The notes beneath the pieces were generated by a model. The model ran no database searches and was not told where the DNA came from. It saw only the letters and a list, made by a program, of their open reading frames with translations. From positions 48,220-112,219 of the forward strand of contig NZ_BMVU01000028.1 of NCBI RefSeq assembly GCF_014650875.1: a stretch of 64,000 nucleotides of DNA, read 5' to 3'. The DNA is from Streptomyces minutiscleroticus (GTDB lineage Bacteria > Actinomycetota > Actinomycetes > Streptomycetales > Streptomycetaceae). This document shows, in pieces, positions 51,904 through 62,503 of this stretch (the first letter of the stretch is position 1; each line of letters begins with the position of its first letter). Made by a program: the position numbers and the translations under genes.

Positions 51904-52469
51904 GTAGTTTCGGTGCGTCCCCGGCCCGTACAGGCGGAGTCGCACCGGCAGGTCGCGTCTTCCGCACCGGGCGCGGCCGGAAGCGGACCGGACGGCCCCG
52001 CGGCTTCGGCGAGCCGTCCGCCCCTCCGCCTCCCCGGCCGGGACACCGGGCGAGAGCCGGCACCGCCGGTCCGCCCGAGGAGCCCGTGCGCGCGGGACGG
52101 GCGGCCGGAACAGGGGACCGGCCGCCCCCCGCGCCACGCCTCGCTCCCTCCGTCCTCCGACGCGCCTCCCCCGCCGTGCGGCACGCTGCTTCCGCCACGC
52201 CCGCCCGGTACCGCGCACGCCGCGCCCGCCCTCCCGCCTCCTCCCGTTCCCGCCGCGGCCGCCCCCATGCCCGCCGGCCGTCCGCGCCATCGCGCCCGGC
52301 CGTGCCAACCGGTGCTCCGCACCCGCCGTGACGTGCGAAGACGGGGGCCGCGGAGGTGACCGCGGCGTTTGGCGCGGTACATCCCGGGCACTGCGATACA
52401 CCGGTGCGGCTCGTGCGCGACGACGGGCCCGCCGTACGACATCCGAGGCCATCGAAGTGCGAGGTACTC
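51904..52469. other. Long GC-rich intergenic region
   Basis: No supported gene in about 570 nt. A 162-codon plus-strand frame (51843-52331) is Arg/Pro/Ala-rich, lacks a family and starts inside the palindrome, so it is rejected. The right end should hold the DUF5709 promoter. Confidence 0.4.
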
Positions 52470-52967
52470 ATGAGTGACGACCCCATGGCGGACGACGCCT
52501 ACCAGCCCACGGGAGACAACGAGCAGCAGGAGGACGCCTCCCCGCTGGACCTCCAGGACGCGCTCGACGAGCCCACCTACGACGAGCAGCTCGACATGGG
52601 GTACTCGCCGCCCGAGAAGCCGCTGGGCGTCACCAAGTACGGCACCACGGCGGCCGAGCAGCACGAGGGCGAGACCCTCGACCAGCGGCTGCGCCAGGAG
52701 GAGCCCGAGCCGCCGCTCGTGCCGGAGGGCAACGGCATCGGCGACCTGCCCGGCGGCGAGGGCGAGCCGATCGACCCGGAGGCCGGGGAGGAGCGCGCCG
52801 GGCGGCTGAAGGCCCCCGACGAGGGCGCCCACCCGGACCGGGTCAAGGAGGCGATCGCCGAGGACGAGGGCATCGACGGCGGCGCGGCGAGCGCCGAGGA
52901 GGCCGCGGTGCACGTCGTGGACGACGACCGGCTCCCCCCGGTCGGCGGCCCGGACGACCGGTTCTGA
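52470..52967 (+). CDS. DUF5709-family acidic protein
   Basis: A 165-residue, very acidic protein. QPTGDNEQQEDASPLDLQDALDEPTYDEQLDMGYSPPEKPLGVTKYG is the DUF5709 signature, followed by GETLDQRLRQEEPE. The C-terminus ends ASAEEAAVHVVDD. It is probably disordered and cytoplasmic. The function is unknown; related proteins accumulate late or under stress in Streptomyces. ATG 52470 follows GAGG. It lies alone between two long intergenic regions. Confidence 0.85.
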   Translation: MSDDPMADDAYQPTGDNEQQEDASPLDLQDALDEPTYDEQLDMGYSPPEKPLGVTKYGTTAAEQHEGETLDQRLRQEEPEPPLVPEGNGIGDLPGGEGEPIDPEAGEERAGRLKAPDEGAHPDRVKEAIAEDEGIDGGAASAEEAAVHVVDDDRLPPVGGPDDRF

Positions 52968-53467
52968 CCTCACGGCCCGGACGGCCGGGGCCCGGACGAT
53001 CGGAGCCCGGACGGAGCCCGGACGGCCGGAGCCGGCCTCACGGCGCGTCCGGCGCCCCGCCGCCCCGGCGAGTCGCCGTCCGGGCACGCCACCGCCCGCC
53101 CGCTCCGGGCCTCGCCCGGGCGGCGCGGGCGGCCTGCGGGAGCGGACGGCGCAGACGGGTGGCGCGGGGCGCCCGCGCCCTCCGGACGGCGCCGCGGGAC
53201 GGACGGGAGCCGCCGTCCGCCCCCGCGGGCCGTCCGGAGACTGCCCGGAGGCCGTCCGGAGACTGTCCGCAGGCCGTCCGCAGGCCGTCCGGTGAGCGTG
53301 CGCGGAGTGCGTACGGATCTTCGGGCCATGCGGTGGACGACCGGGGCATCCGCGTATAAACCCTCCCCTGTCGGGCACGCGTAATGGGCACCTATGTCTA
53401 GCGAAACAGTGCGTTCCAGTCGGCCGCCGGCGCCGCCCGGTCGGCCGGGGCGTCGGAATGGACGGTC
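52968..53467. repeat. Intergenic region with short direct repeats before the ClpC-like gene
   Basis: No supported gene. GGAGCCCGGAC-type elements recur at 52990-53030, and a 20-bp unit GGCCGTCCGGAGACTGYCCG is repeated at 53228 and 53250, with decayed GGCCGTCCG copies to 53292. The ClpC-like promoter probably lies near GTATAAA (53354). No HspR element is seen. Confidence 0.5.
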
Positions 53468-56026
<2,559 letters not shown>

Positions 56027-56040
56027 CCCCGGCCCCCGTC

Positions 56041-56080
56041 GACGGTGGGGCCGCACCCGGCCTGGTGCGGCCCCACCGTC
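56041..56080 (+). terminator. Strong terminator of the ClpC-like gene
   Basis: A perfect 16-bp stem (56041-56056 with 56065-56080) closes an 8-nt loop, 15 nt after the stop. Confidence 0.9.
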
Positions 56081-56232
56081 CGCCGTACGCGTGGTCCCGC
56101 CGCCGTCCGCGCGGCGCCACCGTCACATGTCCGGACCCGCTGTCGCACCGCCCGCACGGGACCCACTGCCGCGCCGTCGCGCGCGGGACCCGCTGTCACA
56201 CCGTCCCGCGCGGGTCCCGCCGTCGCGCGGTG

Positions 56233-57321
56233 TCAGCCCTGGGTGCGGCGCACGCACTCCGTCACGACGGCGCCCAGGCTGCCGGTGCGCTCCAGCAGCT
56301 CGCGCTGCGCCCGGGCGCCGTTGCCGTGCCGCAGCAGCTCGGCGGCCGTCTTCTGCGCCCGGTCCAGGTCGCCGGTGTCGGTGAGCGCGTCCCCGACGTG
56401 GTCCAGGAGCGCGTGGACGACCTCCTCGGCGGGCCGCGGCTCCATGGTGAGCGGGTGCAGCAGGTCGCCCTCCAGACCCGAGCGGGCCGCGCGCCACGAG
56501 GCGAGGCGCAGCAGTCCCACGTTGTGGTCCACCGGCTCCCGCCCCGCGCGCCACTCGCGGGCCGCCGTCTCGACGAGACCGCGGACCAGGGTGGCGACGA
56601 GCACGGTGGTCGACGCGTCCAGGCAGACGTCGGAGACCCGGATCTCGACGGTGGGATAGCGCGCGGCGATCCGGGCGTCGAAGTAGACCATCCCCTCGTC
56701 CAGGACCGTGCCCGTGGCGACCATGTCGGCGACCCGGCGGTGGTACGCCTCGGGCGTGCCGAAGAGGTCGGTGGGGCCCGACATCGGCCAGCGCCCCCAG
56801 ACCCGGCTGCGGTAGCTGCTGTACTGGCTGTCCTTGCCCTGCCAGAACGGGGAGTTGCCGCTCAGCGCGGTCAGCACGGACAGCCAGGGCCGGATGCGGT
56901 CCAGGACCGCGACCCCCTCCTCGTCCGAGTCGACCGCCACGTGCACGTGGCAGCCGCACGTGAGCTGCTCCTGCGCGGAGAGCCCGAACTCCCGGGCCAT
57001 CCACTGGTACCTGCTGTTCATGCCGATGGCGGGACTGGTGGGCAGCGGCGAGGTGGCCAGCGCCACCACGGCGGCCCCGATGTCCCCGGCGAGCCGTCCC
57101 GCCTCGTTCCGGCAGCGGACGATCTCCGCGCCGAGTTCCGTCATGTCGGCCTGCGGGTGCGTGGCGAATTCCAGCTGCTGGTCCTGCAGCTCCTTCTCCA
57201 GGTTCTCCTCGCCCGTGCCGTCCTGGGCGGCCCGGGCGAGGACCGCGGCGGACAGCGCGCGCGGCTCCCCGGTCACGGGATCGACCAGGAGGAGTTCTTC
57301 TTCCACTCCGACAGTGCGCAC
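56233..57321 (-). CDS. YbdK/GCS2-family carboxylate-amine ligase
   Basis: A 362-residue enzyme of the glutamate-cysteine ligase 2 family. TVGVEEELLLVDPVTGEPRALS is the ATP/Glu-binding start, ELQDQQLEFATHPQADMTELGAEIVRCR follows, and GCHVHVAVDSDEEGVAVLDRIRPWLSVLTALSGNSPFWQGKD is the metal-binding core. These enzymes join a carboxylate (often glutamate) to an amine using ATP; the E. coli YbdK is a weak GCL. Actinomycetes use mycothiol, so this one probably has another substrate. GTG 57321 is the start. It is monocistronic. Confidence 0.85.
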   Translation of the reverse strand: MRTVGVEEELLLVDPVTGEPRALSAAVLARAAQDGTGEENLEKELQDQQLEFATHPQADMTELGAEIVRCRNEAGRLAGDIGAAVVALATSPLPTSPAIGMNSRYQWMAREFGLSAQEQLTCGCHVHVAVDSDEEGVAVLDRIRPWLSVLTALSGNSPFWQGKDSQYSSYRSRVWGRWPMSGPTDLFGTPEAYHRRVADMVATGTVLDEGMVYFDARIAARYPTVEIRVSDVCLDASTTVLVATLVRGLVETAAREWRAGREPVDHNVGLLRLASWRAARSGLEGDLLHPLTMEPRPAEEVVHALLDHVGDALTDTGDLDRAQKTAAELLRHGNGARAQRELLERTGSLGAVVTECVRRTQG

Positions 57322-57478
57322 GTGTCGCTGCCTCTCTACTACGGATCGTGCCTGGTGGGTCGCGTGAGGGCGACCACCGTACGCAGTCGGATGCCCTGTT
57401 CGGCGGAGTTCAAGTACGCGGGTCCCGCCGTATCGCGACGCGGCCGAGGATGGCCCGAAAGAGCGGGTGCCGACCGGG

Positions 57479-58258
57479 TCACCGGGGCGCGCCCGGCGGC
57501 AGCCGCAGGGGCGTACGGGTCACCGCCGCGCCGGCGGCCCGGGCGGCTCGGGCGAGGACGACGGCGTCGCGGACGGCGGCACCGCCGGGGTCGTTGTTGA
57601 GGTAGGCGAAGACGTCCTCGGTCCCCGCCCAGGTCTGCGTCAGCCGCCGCGCCCAGCCCTTCAGGGCCTGCCGGCCGTAGTGGGGCCACGGGCGGGCGCG
57701 GCCGGAGTGCAGCCGCAGATAGCCCCAGTCCGCGGTGCGCCACAGGGGCGTGACGGGCCGGGAGCCGGCGTCGGCCCAGCACAGGGCGGCCCCGCGGTCC
57801 TCCAGGACGGTGCGCACCGCGGGCGTCCACCAGGAGTCGTGGCGCGGTTCGACGGCCACCCGCGTACCGGCGGGGAAGCAGGCCAGGCACCGGTCGAGGA
57901 GCCCGGGGTCGGCCCGCAGGGTGGGCGGCAGCTGGAGCAGCACGGGCCCGAGGCGGTCCCCCAGGCCCGCCGCGTGGTCCATCAGCCGCCCCACGGGCTC
58001 CTCCGGGTCGCGGAGCCGCTTGATGTGGGTGAGGAACCGGCTGGCCTTCACGGCGCAGACGAACCCCTCGGGGGTCCGCTCGCGCCACGCGGTGAAGGTC
58101 TCCCTGCTCGGCAGCCGGTAGAAGGCGTTGTTGCTCTCGACGGTCGCGAACGACTCGGCGTACTTTTCCAGCCAGAGGCGCTGCGGCACTTCCTCGGGGT
58201 AGAGCACCCCGCGCCAGTCCTTGTACTGCCACCCCGAGGTGCCGACGAACAGGGTCAT
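57479..58258 (-). CDS. DUF72-family protein
   Basis: A 259-residue cytoplasmic TIM-barrel-like protein. FVGTSGWQYKDWRGVLYPEEVPQRLWLEKYAESFATVESNNAFYRLPS is the DUF72 opening. Then FVCAVKASRFLTHIKRL, VLLQLPPTLRADPGLLDRCL, AVEPRHDSWW and YLRLHSG follow, all as in the family. No activity is established, though a possible endonuclease or isomerase role has been proposed. The C-terminal 40 residues are degenerate. The start is ATG 58258. The downstream ligase gene lies 157 nt away on the same strand, but they are probably separate. Confidence 0.85.
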   Translation of the reverse strand: MTLFVGTSGWQYKDWRGVLYPEEVPQRLWLEKYAESFATVESNNAFYRLPSRETFTAWRERTPEGFVCAVKASRFLTHIKRLRDPEEPVGRLMDHAAGLGDRLGPVLLQLPPTLRADPGLLDRCLACFPAGTRVAVEPRHDSWWTPAVRTVLEDRGAALCWADAGSRPVTPLWRTADWGYLRLHSGRARPWPHYGRQALKGWARRLTQTWAGTEDVFAYLNNDPGGAAVRDAVVLARAARAAGAAVTRTPLRLPPGAPR

Positions 58259-58312
58259 GTCCTCATCGAAACACGGTTCGGCGCGCCGTGCGGGGGCCGG
58301 CGTCCGGCCGGC

Positions 58313-58660
58313 TCAGTGGCCGGACCCGTAGTGGCCGCCGAGCTGGTCGCGGTAGCGCGGGTCGCCGAGGTGCTTGTCCTCGTCGAACTCCGGCGACATC
58401 TCGATCTCCTCCTTGGTCCGGGAGACCAGGATCCGCCGCTGCCCGTGGTCCACGTCGGTGATCGTCCCCGCGGGCAGCATGACCTTCCTGCCGAAGATCC
58501 ACATCCCGGTGTCGACCACGATGTACTGCGATCCGACCACGTCGGAGTGTTTGTCCACCTTCCCGACGTGCCCGTCCGTCGCCTCCACCCGATAACCCGT
58601 CAGATCGTCGTCCGGGGTGTGGCCGCTGGTCGGGGCGTAGGCCCACAGGTTGTCCTCCAC
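58313..58660 (-). CDS. PRC-barrel/DUF2171-like protein
   Basis: A 115-residue protein. DDLTGYRVEATDGHVGKVDKHSDVVGSQYIVVDTGMWIFGRKVMLPAGTITDVDHGQRRI is a PRC-barrel, followed by the usual VSRTKEEIEMSPEFDEDKHLGDPRYRDQ segment seen in Streptomyces homologues. It ends GGHYGSGH. PRC-barrels bind RNA or other proteins and are common in stress genes. GTG 58660 follows GGAGGAG and is preferred to a longer Arg-rich start. It lies 55 nt upstream of DUF72 on the same strand and may be co-transcribed. Confidence 0.75.
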   Translation of the reverse strand: MEDNLWAYAPTSGHTPDDDLTGYRVEATDGHVGKVDKHSDVVGSQYIVVDTGMWIFGRKVMLPAGTITDVDHGQRRILVSRTKEEIEMSPEFDEDKHLGDPRYRDQLGGHYGSGH

Positions 58661-59010
58661 GCCTGCTCCTCCACGTGTCCGAAGGTGGCCCGCACGGTGG
58701 GTTCCCGCCACCGCGGGAGGGCGGCGGGACCGGCGCACCGAGGGGGACCGGTGCCGCCGGGACGGTGTGTTCCGGCGGCGTTCGACGGCGTCCGGCTACC
58801 CGGGGAGGAGGAGGTCAATCGGCGCGGCGGGCCCGGCGCGGCCGGACCGAAACGTTCCGCGCGAACGCCTTAGAGGATGACAAGTACAGTCCGCAAGTAC
58901 AGACGGCGGTTTGGCTGATATTGGGCGGTCTGTTGTGTCATGGGCAGGGCATCAGAGAGATACGCACATGATCGGTACAGCGGGACACGAACAGGCGGAG
59001 GTGCCCAGCC
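58661..59010. other. Divergent intergenic region upstream of the small gene pair
   Basis: No supported gene. It includes an exact 9-bp direct repeat CAAGTACAG (58881-58889 and 58894-58902, 13-bp period) and a GGTGG-N4-CCGCC-type hairpin near 58703. The repeat is a candidate binding site for the genes at 59011 and 59303. Confidence 0.5.
58881..58902 (+). promoter_or_regulatory. Direct repeat upstream of the 59.0-kb small genes
   Basis: Two exact copies of CAAGTACAG, separated by TCCG, lie about 110 nt before the 60-codon gene. Direct repeats with 13-bp period can bind activators of the NarL, AraC or response-regulator type. No regulator is adjacent. Confidence 0.4.
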
Positions 59011-59193
59011 GTGAGCGAAGAGTCGATTCTGAAGTCGGTGCCCGCAGGCGGACCTTACGGCAGCTGGCCTGCGGAGCAGTACGCGGCACAGCGGCGGGCG
59101 ATGGGCGAGGACGTGAGGGTCGTGATGGACCTGGAGCGGGACGCCTTCCTCGTCGTGCGGCACTCCTCCGAGGAGGAGAGGGCGGCCGCCTGA
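59011..59193 (+). CDS. Small hypothetical protein
   Basis: A 60-residue cytoplasmic protein: PAGGPYGSWPAEQYAAQRRAM, then VRVVMDLERDAFLVVRHSS. The beta-rich C-terminal half and conserved pairing with a DUF5133 gene 110 nt downstream suggest a functional pair, but I do not recognise a family. GTG 59011 follows GGAGGTG at proper distance, and codon use is normal for the genome. Its promoter probably includes the CAAGTACAG repeats. Confidence 0.65.
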   Translation: MSEESILKSVPAGGPYGSWPAEQYAAQRRAMGEDVRVVMDLERDAFLVVRHSSEEERAAA

Positions 59194-59302
59194 GCCCTCC
59201 CGGGGTGCGGCCTGATTCTTTCCGGTGTGCGATTGCGACATCCGGGCACATGGATCTCGTCCGCCCGCGCAGCGGGTACGGAGAGCAAGGAGGGATTCTG
59301 CC

Positions 59303-59662
59303 GTGCTGATGGCCCACCCCGCGGTCCTGTCGGATCTGATCAAGCAGTACGAGGCGCTGACGGCACTCAACGCCCAGGACGGCGACGAGACCGCGCGTCA
59401 GCGTCTCGAGGACGTGACGTACACCCTGTGTGTGGCCACCGGCACCCGGGACATCGACAGCGCGCTGGTCGCCGCGCGTCATCGGCTCCCGGGCGCCCGC
59501 CCGCACGACGACTCCCAGGTTCCCTCCCCCGCCGCCGGGGTCCCGGCGCAGGCGTCCGCCGAAGCGGTGCCGGCCGTACCCGTCACCGAGGTCGCGGAGA
59601 CGGCAGCCGTCGGTGTCGGCCACGCGGAGGCCACCACGGGCGACGTCACCCCGGCGGCCTGA
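59303..59662 (+). CDS. DUF5133-family protein
   Basis: A 119-residue protein. Residues 4-62 are DUF5133: MAHPAVLSDLIKQYEALTALNAQDGD, then ARQRLEDVTYTLCVATGTRDIDSALVAARHRL. This helical domain is common in Streptomyces near antisigma and secondary-metabolism genes. The rest is an Ala/Pro/Val linker (VPAQASAEAVPAVPVTEVAET). GTG 59303 follows AAGGAGGGA. It may be co-transcribed with the 60-residue protein. Function is unknown. Confidence 0.8.
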   Translation: MLMAHPAVLSDLIKQYEALTALNAQDGDETARQRLEDVTYTLCVATGTRDIDSALVAARHRLPGARPHDDSQVPSPAAGVPAQASAEAVPAVPVTEVAETAAVGVGHAEATTGDVTPAA

Positions 59663-59682
59663 CCGCTTTTCACCGAAGCCCC

Positions 59683-59718
59683 GTGCCGGGGCCGGGACCC
59701 GTGTCCCGGCCCCGGCAC
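59683..59718 (+). terminator. First terminator hairpin of the 59.7-kb array
   Basis: A perfect 16-bp stem (59683-59698 with 59703-59718) with a CCGT loop lies 20 nt past the DUF5133 stop. Its right arm runs into the first 44-bp repeat. Confidence 0.85.
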
Positions 59719-59798
59719 TTAGCGTTTCCGGCCCCGGCATTTCATGTTCTCGGGCCCGGCACTTAGCGTTTCCGGCCCCGGCATTTCATGTTCTCGGG
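59711..59798. repeat. 44-bp tandem repeat of terminator-like sequence
   Basis: Two identical copies (59711-59754, 59755-59798), each holding GGCCCCGGC and TTCATGTTCTCGGGCCC. Each junction re-creates a half-hairpin that can pair with neighbours. Confidence 0.85.
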
Positions 59799-59833
59799 CC
59801 CGGCACCTCGCGGTGCCGGGCCCGAGAACATGA
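59786..59833. terminator. Very long perfect hairpin ending the repeat array
   Basis: A perfect 22-bp stem (59786-59807 with 59812-59833) closes a TCGC loop. The left arm is the end of repeat copy 2 plus a few bases, so the array can form alternative structures. Confidence 0.85.
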
Positions 59834-60055
59834 TCCCAAGCCCATGCCCTCCCCTGCCGGAAGGCGGCAGCGAGCACGGGCGGCGCGCGCCCCGGACGAG
59901 CGGTGGACGAGGGCCCCAGCGGCGGCACGGCGCGCGAGCACGGCATGGAAGACACCGTGAACACTGCCGGAACACGGCAATGAACCACTCCGTCCCTCCA
60001 TGTGAGCATCTCGTCAACGCCGGAGATCAGCGAGGGGCGGGAGGGGGAGGCACAC

Positions 60056-60565
60056 ATGGCCTGGTTTCTGGGAATCGGCATCACGGGGGTCGTGCTGCTC
60101 GCTCTCTCGCTGGTCTTCGACGGGGTGCTGGACGGCGTGCTCGACGGAGCCTCCGGCGGTCTCCTCGACGGGTGGCTGTCGCTGCCGGTCGTCGCCGGGT
60201 TCCTGGCGATGACCGGCTTCGGCGGGGCGATCGTCCAGGGGACCACGGGGGCCGGCACCGCGGTGGCCGCCGGGGCCGGGGCCGGCGCCGGGCTGGCCAC
60301 CGCCTGGCTCACCTACCGCTTCGGCCGCGCCCTGGTGCGGGACCGGTCGGCACCCGTCCCCACCGGCGCCGACCTGGTGGGAACGGCGGGCAGCGTGGTG
60401 ACCGCGATCCCCGCGGACGGCTTCGGCGAGGTGCTGCTGCGCCTCGCGGGCCAGCCCGTGAAGTACGCCGCCCGCAGCGCCGTCCCGGTGGCCCGGGGCA
60501 CCGAGGTGTGGGTCGAGGCCGCGACCTCCGCCACCTCCGTCCTGGTCCGCCCGGTGGAGCGCTAG
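60056..60565 (+). CDS. NfeD-like membrane protein with an OB fold
   Basis: A 169-residue protein. Helices at 2-22, 45-62 and 66-88 (Gly/Ala-rich: TTGAGTAVAAGAGAGAGLATAW) are followed by an OB-type beta domain: GADLVGTAGSVVTAIPADGFGEVLLRL, then AVPVARGTEVWVEAATSATSVLVRPV. This is the NfeD1b-type plan. NfeD proteins work with flotillins in membrane microdomains, and a flotillin gene follows 235 nt downstream. ATG 60056 has GAGGGGGAGG just upstream, so the longer in-frame ATG 60002 start is not used. Confidence 0.8.
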   Translation: MAWFLGIGITGVVLLALSLVFDGVLDGVLDGASGGLLDGWLSLPVVAGFLAMTGFGGAIVQGTTGAGTAVAAGAGAGAGLATAWLTYRFGRALVRDRSAPVPTGADLVGTAGSVVTAIPADGFGEVLLRLAGQPVKYAARSAVPVARGTEVWVEAATSATSVLVRPVER

Positions 60566-60579
60566 CCCGCACCGCCGTC

Positions 60580-60656
60580 GGGCCGCAAGTCCCTCGGACC
60601 GTCGGGCCGCAGGTCCACCAGGCCGAAGGGCCGCAGGTCCATCGGGCCGCAGGTCC
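60580..60656. repeat. Four copies of a 13-bp element between NfeD and flotillin
   Basis: GGGCCGCARGTCC occurs at 60580, 60604, 60628 and 60644. It may be binding sites or a leader structure for the flotillin mRNA. The small hairpin GAGCCC-TCAC-GGGCTC (60741-60756) comes later. Confidence 0.6.
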
Positions 60657-60800
60657 ACTGGACCTCAAGTCCACCGGGTCGTCGGGGCGGGTGCGCCGGC
60701 TTTCGTCCGTCGCCGCCGAGCACCGATCCCCTCTCGTCCCGAGCCCTCACGGGCTCCTCCTCCACCCTCTTGTGGGTACTACGTGTCTGGGGGCACCGCC

Positions 60801-62339
60801 ATGAATCCTGTCGTCGTCGCCGTCGCGGGGGTCGTCGTACTCCTCGTCCTGCTGGCTCTCGTCGTGATCACCCGCTACAAGGTGGCGGGGCCGAGCGAGG
60901 CGTTCATCATCACCGGACGGCGTGGCAAGAAGGCCACGGACCCGGAGACCGGGCGGGTGTTCACGGACAACAGCGGACAGAAGGTCGTGGTCGGCGGCGG
61001 CGTGTTCGTCGTGCCGTTCGTGCAGCAGCGGTTCACCCTCGACCTGTCCTCGCGGCACATCCCGGTGGCCGTGCGCGGCGCGGTCACCCTGCGCGGGGTG
61101 AAGGCCAACCTCGAAGGCGTCGCGATCGTGAAGGTCGGCGGCACCGAGGACTCCATCCGCGCCGCGGCCCAGCGGTTCCTGATGCAACAGAACGGCATCG
61201 TCGGCTTCACGCAGGAGGTGCTGTCCGGCGCGCTGCGCGCCATCGTCGGCCGGATGTCGGTGGAGGACATCATCCGCGACCGCGCCGCGTTCGCGGGCCA
61301 GGTCGCCGAGGAGGCCGAGGCGAGCCTGTCCGGGCAGGGCCTGGTGCTCGACGCCTTCCAGATCCAGGACATCACCACCGAGGGCTCGTACCTGGAGGAC
61401 CTCGGCCGGCCCGAGGCCGCCCGCGCCCGGCAGGAGGCCGACATCGCGGAGGCCGTGGCCCGGCGCGCCGCCGAGCAGGCCCGGCTGAAGGCCGAGGAGG
61501 AGATCGCGATCGCCCAGCGGACGTTCGCGCTCAAGCAGGCCGAGATCAAGACGGAGACGGACGCGGCGGCCGCCCGGGCCGACGCCGCCGGACCGCTGGC
61601 CGAGGCCGCCCGCCGCCAGGAGATCCTCGCCGAGCAGGAGAAGGTCGCCGCGCGCCAGGCCGCACTGAAGGACCGTCAGCTCGACACCGAGGTGCGCAAG
61701 CCCGCCGACGCCCAGCGGTACGCGGCCGAGCAGGAGGCCGAGGCCAGGCGGGTGGCCCGGGTCAAGCAGGCCGAGGCCGAGCGGCTCGCGGACATCGCGG
61801 CGGCGCAGGCGGAGGCCGAGCGGGCGCGGCTGACCGGTGAGGGCGAGAAGCAGCGGCGTTCGGCGCTGGCCGAGGCCGAGGCGCTGGAGGGTCTGAAGCA
61901 GGGTGAGGCCGAGCGGGCGCGGCGCGCGGCGGTCGCGGAGGCGGTGCGCCTCGAGGGCGACGCGGAGGCGTCCGCGATCGCGGCGAAGGGCGCTGCCGAG
62001 GCGGACGCGATGCGGCAGAAGGCGGAGGCGTTCGCGCGGTACGGCGACGCGGCCGTGCTGCAGATGCTCATCGAGGTGCTGCCGCAGGTCGTCGCCAAGG
62101 CGTCCGAGCCGCTGAGCGCGGTCGAGAAGATGACCGTGATCTCCACCGACGGGGCGGGCCGCATCCCGCGCGCCGTCGCCGACAACGTCGCCCAGGGCCT
62201 GGAGCTGCTCGGCTCCACCACGGGCATCGACCTGGCCCAGCTGCTGAAGGGCATCACCGAGCGCGGTACGGCGCCGGCGTCCGCGCCGGCCGGGGACGGT
62301 CCGGCCCGCCTGAACGGCAGGGTCGAGGTCGGGGACTGA
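60801..62339 (+). CDS. Flotillin-family SPFH protein
   Basis: A 512-residue protein with an N-terminal membrane helix (about 4-24) and an SPFH/band-7 domain (VAGPSEAFIITGRRGKK, then KVGGTEDSIRAAAQRFL). A long Ala/Glu/Arg coiled coil follows (about 215-420: repeated AEAERLADIAAAQAEAERARL). The C-terminus (LPQVVAKASEPLSAVEKMTVI) is the usual flotillin oligomerisation part. Flotillins scaffold lipid domains and affect signalling and secretion. ATG 60801 is the start; GTG 60783 would add six residues. It pairs with the NfeD-like gene upstream, forming a likely two-gene unit. Confidence 0.9.
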   Translation: MNPVVVAVAGVVVLLVLLALVVITRYKVAGPSEAFIITGRRGKKATDPETGRVFTDNSGQKVVVGGGVFVVPFVQQRFTLDLSSRHIPVAVRGAVTLRGVKANLEGVAIVKVGGTEDSIRAAAQRFLMQQNGIVGFTQEVLSGALRAIVGRMSVEDIIRDRAAFAGQVAEEAEASLSGQGLVLDAFQIQDITTEGSYLEDLGRPEAARARQEADIAEAVARRAAEQARLKAEEEIAIAQRTFALKQAEIKTETDAAAARADAAGPLAEAARRQEILAEQEKVAARQAALKDRQLDTEVRKPADAQRYAAEQEAEARRVARVKQAEAERLADIAAAQAEAERARLTGEGEKQRRSALAEAEALEGLKQGEAERARRAAVAEAVRLEGDAEASAIAAKGAAEADAMRQKAEAFARYGDAAVLQMLIEVLPQVVAKASEPLSAVEKMTVISTDGAGRIPRAVADNVAQGLELLGSTTGIDLAQLLKGITERGTAPASAPAGDGPARLNGRVEVGD

Positions 62340-62372
62340 GCCGGACGCGGACTCGCGCGGAGCGCTCACGGG

Positions 62373-62401
62373 CCCCCGCCGACGCTGCGGCTCGGCGGGG
62401 G
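62373..62401 (+). terminator. Flotillin terminator
   Basis: A perfect 10-bp stem CCCCCGCCGA/TCGGCGGGGG closes a 9-nt loop, 34 nt past the stop. Confidence 0.75.
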
Positions 62402-62420
62402 TCCCGGCCGGATCAGGACA

Positions 62421-62499
62421 GGCCGGATCGGGACGGGCCGGTCGGACCGGCTCAAGCCGGGCAGGATCAGGTACGGGGCGTCCCGGACCCGATCCGGCC
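62421..62499. terminator. Long-range inverted repeat between flotillin and the polymerase
   Basis: GGCCGGATCGGG (62421-62432) and CCCGATCCGGCC (62488-62499) are perfect 12-bp arms separated by 55 nt. It lies before the polymerase stop on the minus strand and may end transcription there. Confidence 0.5.
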
Positions 62500-62503
62500 C
62501 GGT

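Noticed and set aside
51843..52331. 162-codon plus-strand frame in the gap after the PucR-type gene
   Set aside because: Arg/Pro/Ala-rich, no family, no ribosome site, and it starts inside a palindrome.
48567..53378. A 1603-codon minus-strand frame
   Set aside because: It runs antisense to the PucR-type and DUF5997 genes and through low-complexity spacers. High GC removes stop codons, and there is no domain or ribosome site.
56233..57321. Naming the ligase as glutathione-synthesis GCL
   Set aside because: Actinomycetes use mycothiol, and YbdK-type proteins have weak or other activity, so only the family is stated.
59711..59798. Insertion-sequence ends or attachment sites at the 44-bp repeats
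   Set aside because: There is no transposase or integrase, and the units are part of terminator hairpins.
60774..60779. GGGTAC as a sigma-B -10 before flotillin, and the same at 59274 before DUF5133
   Set aside because: The nearest GNNT is 18 nt away in both cases, outside the 14-16 nt range of the consensus.
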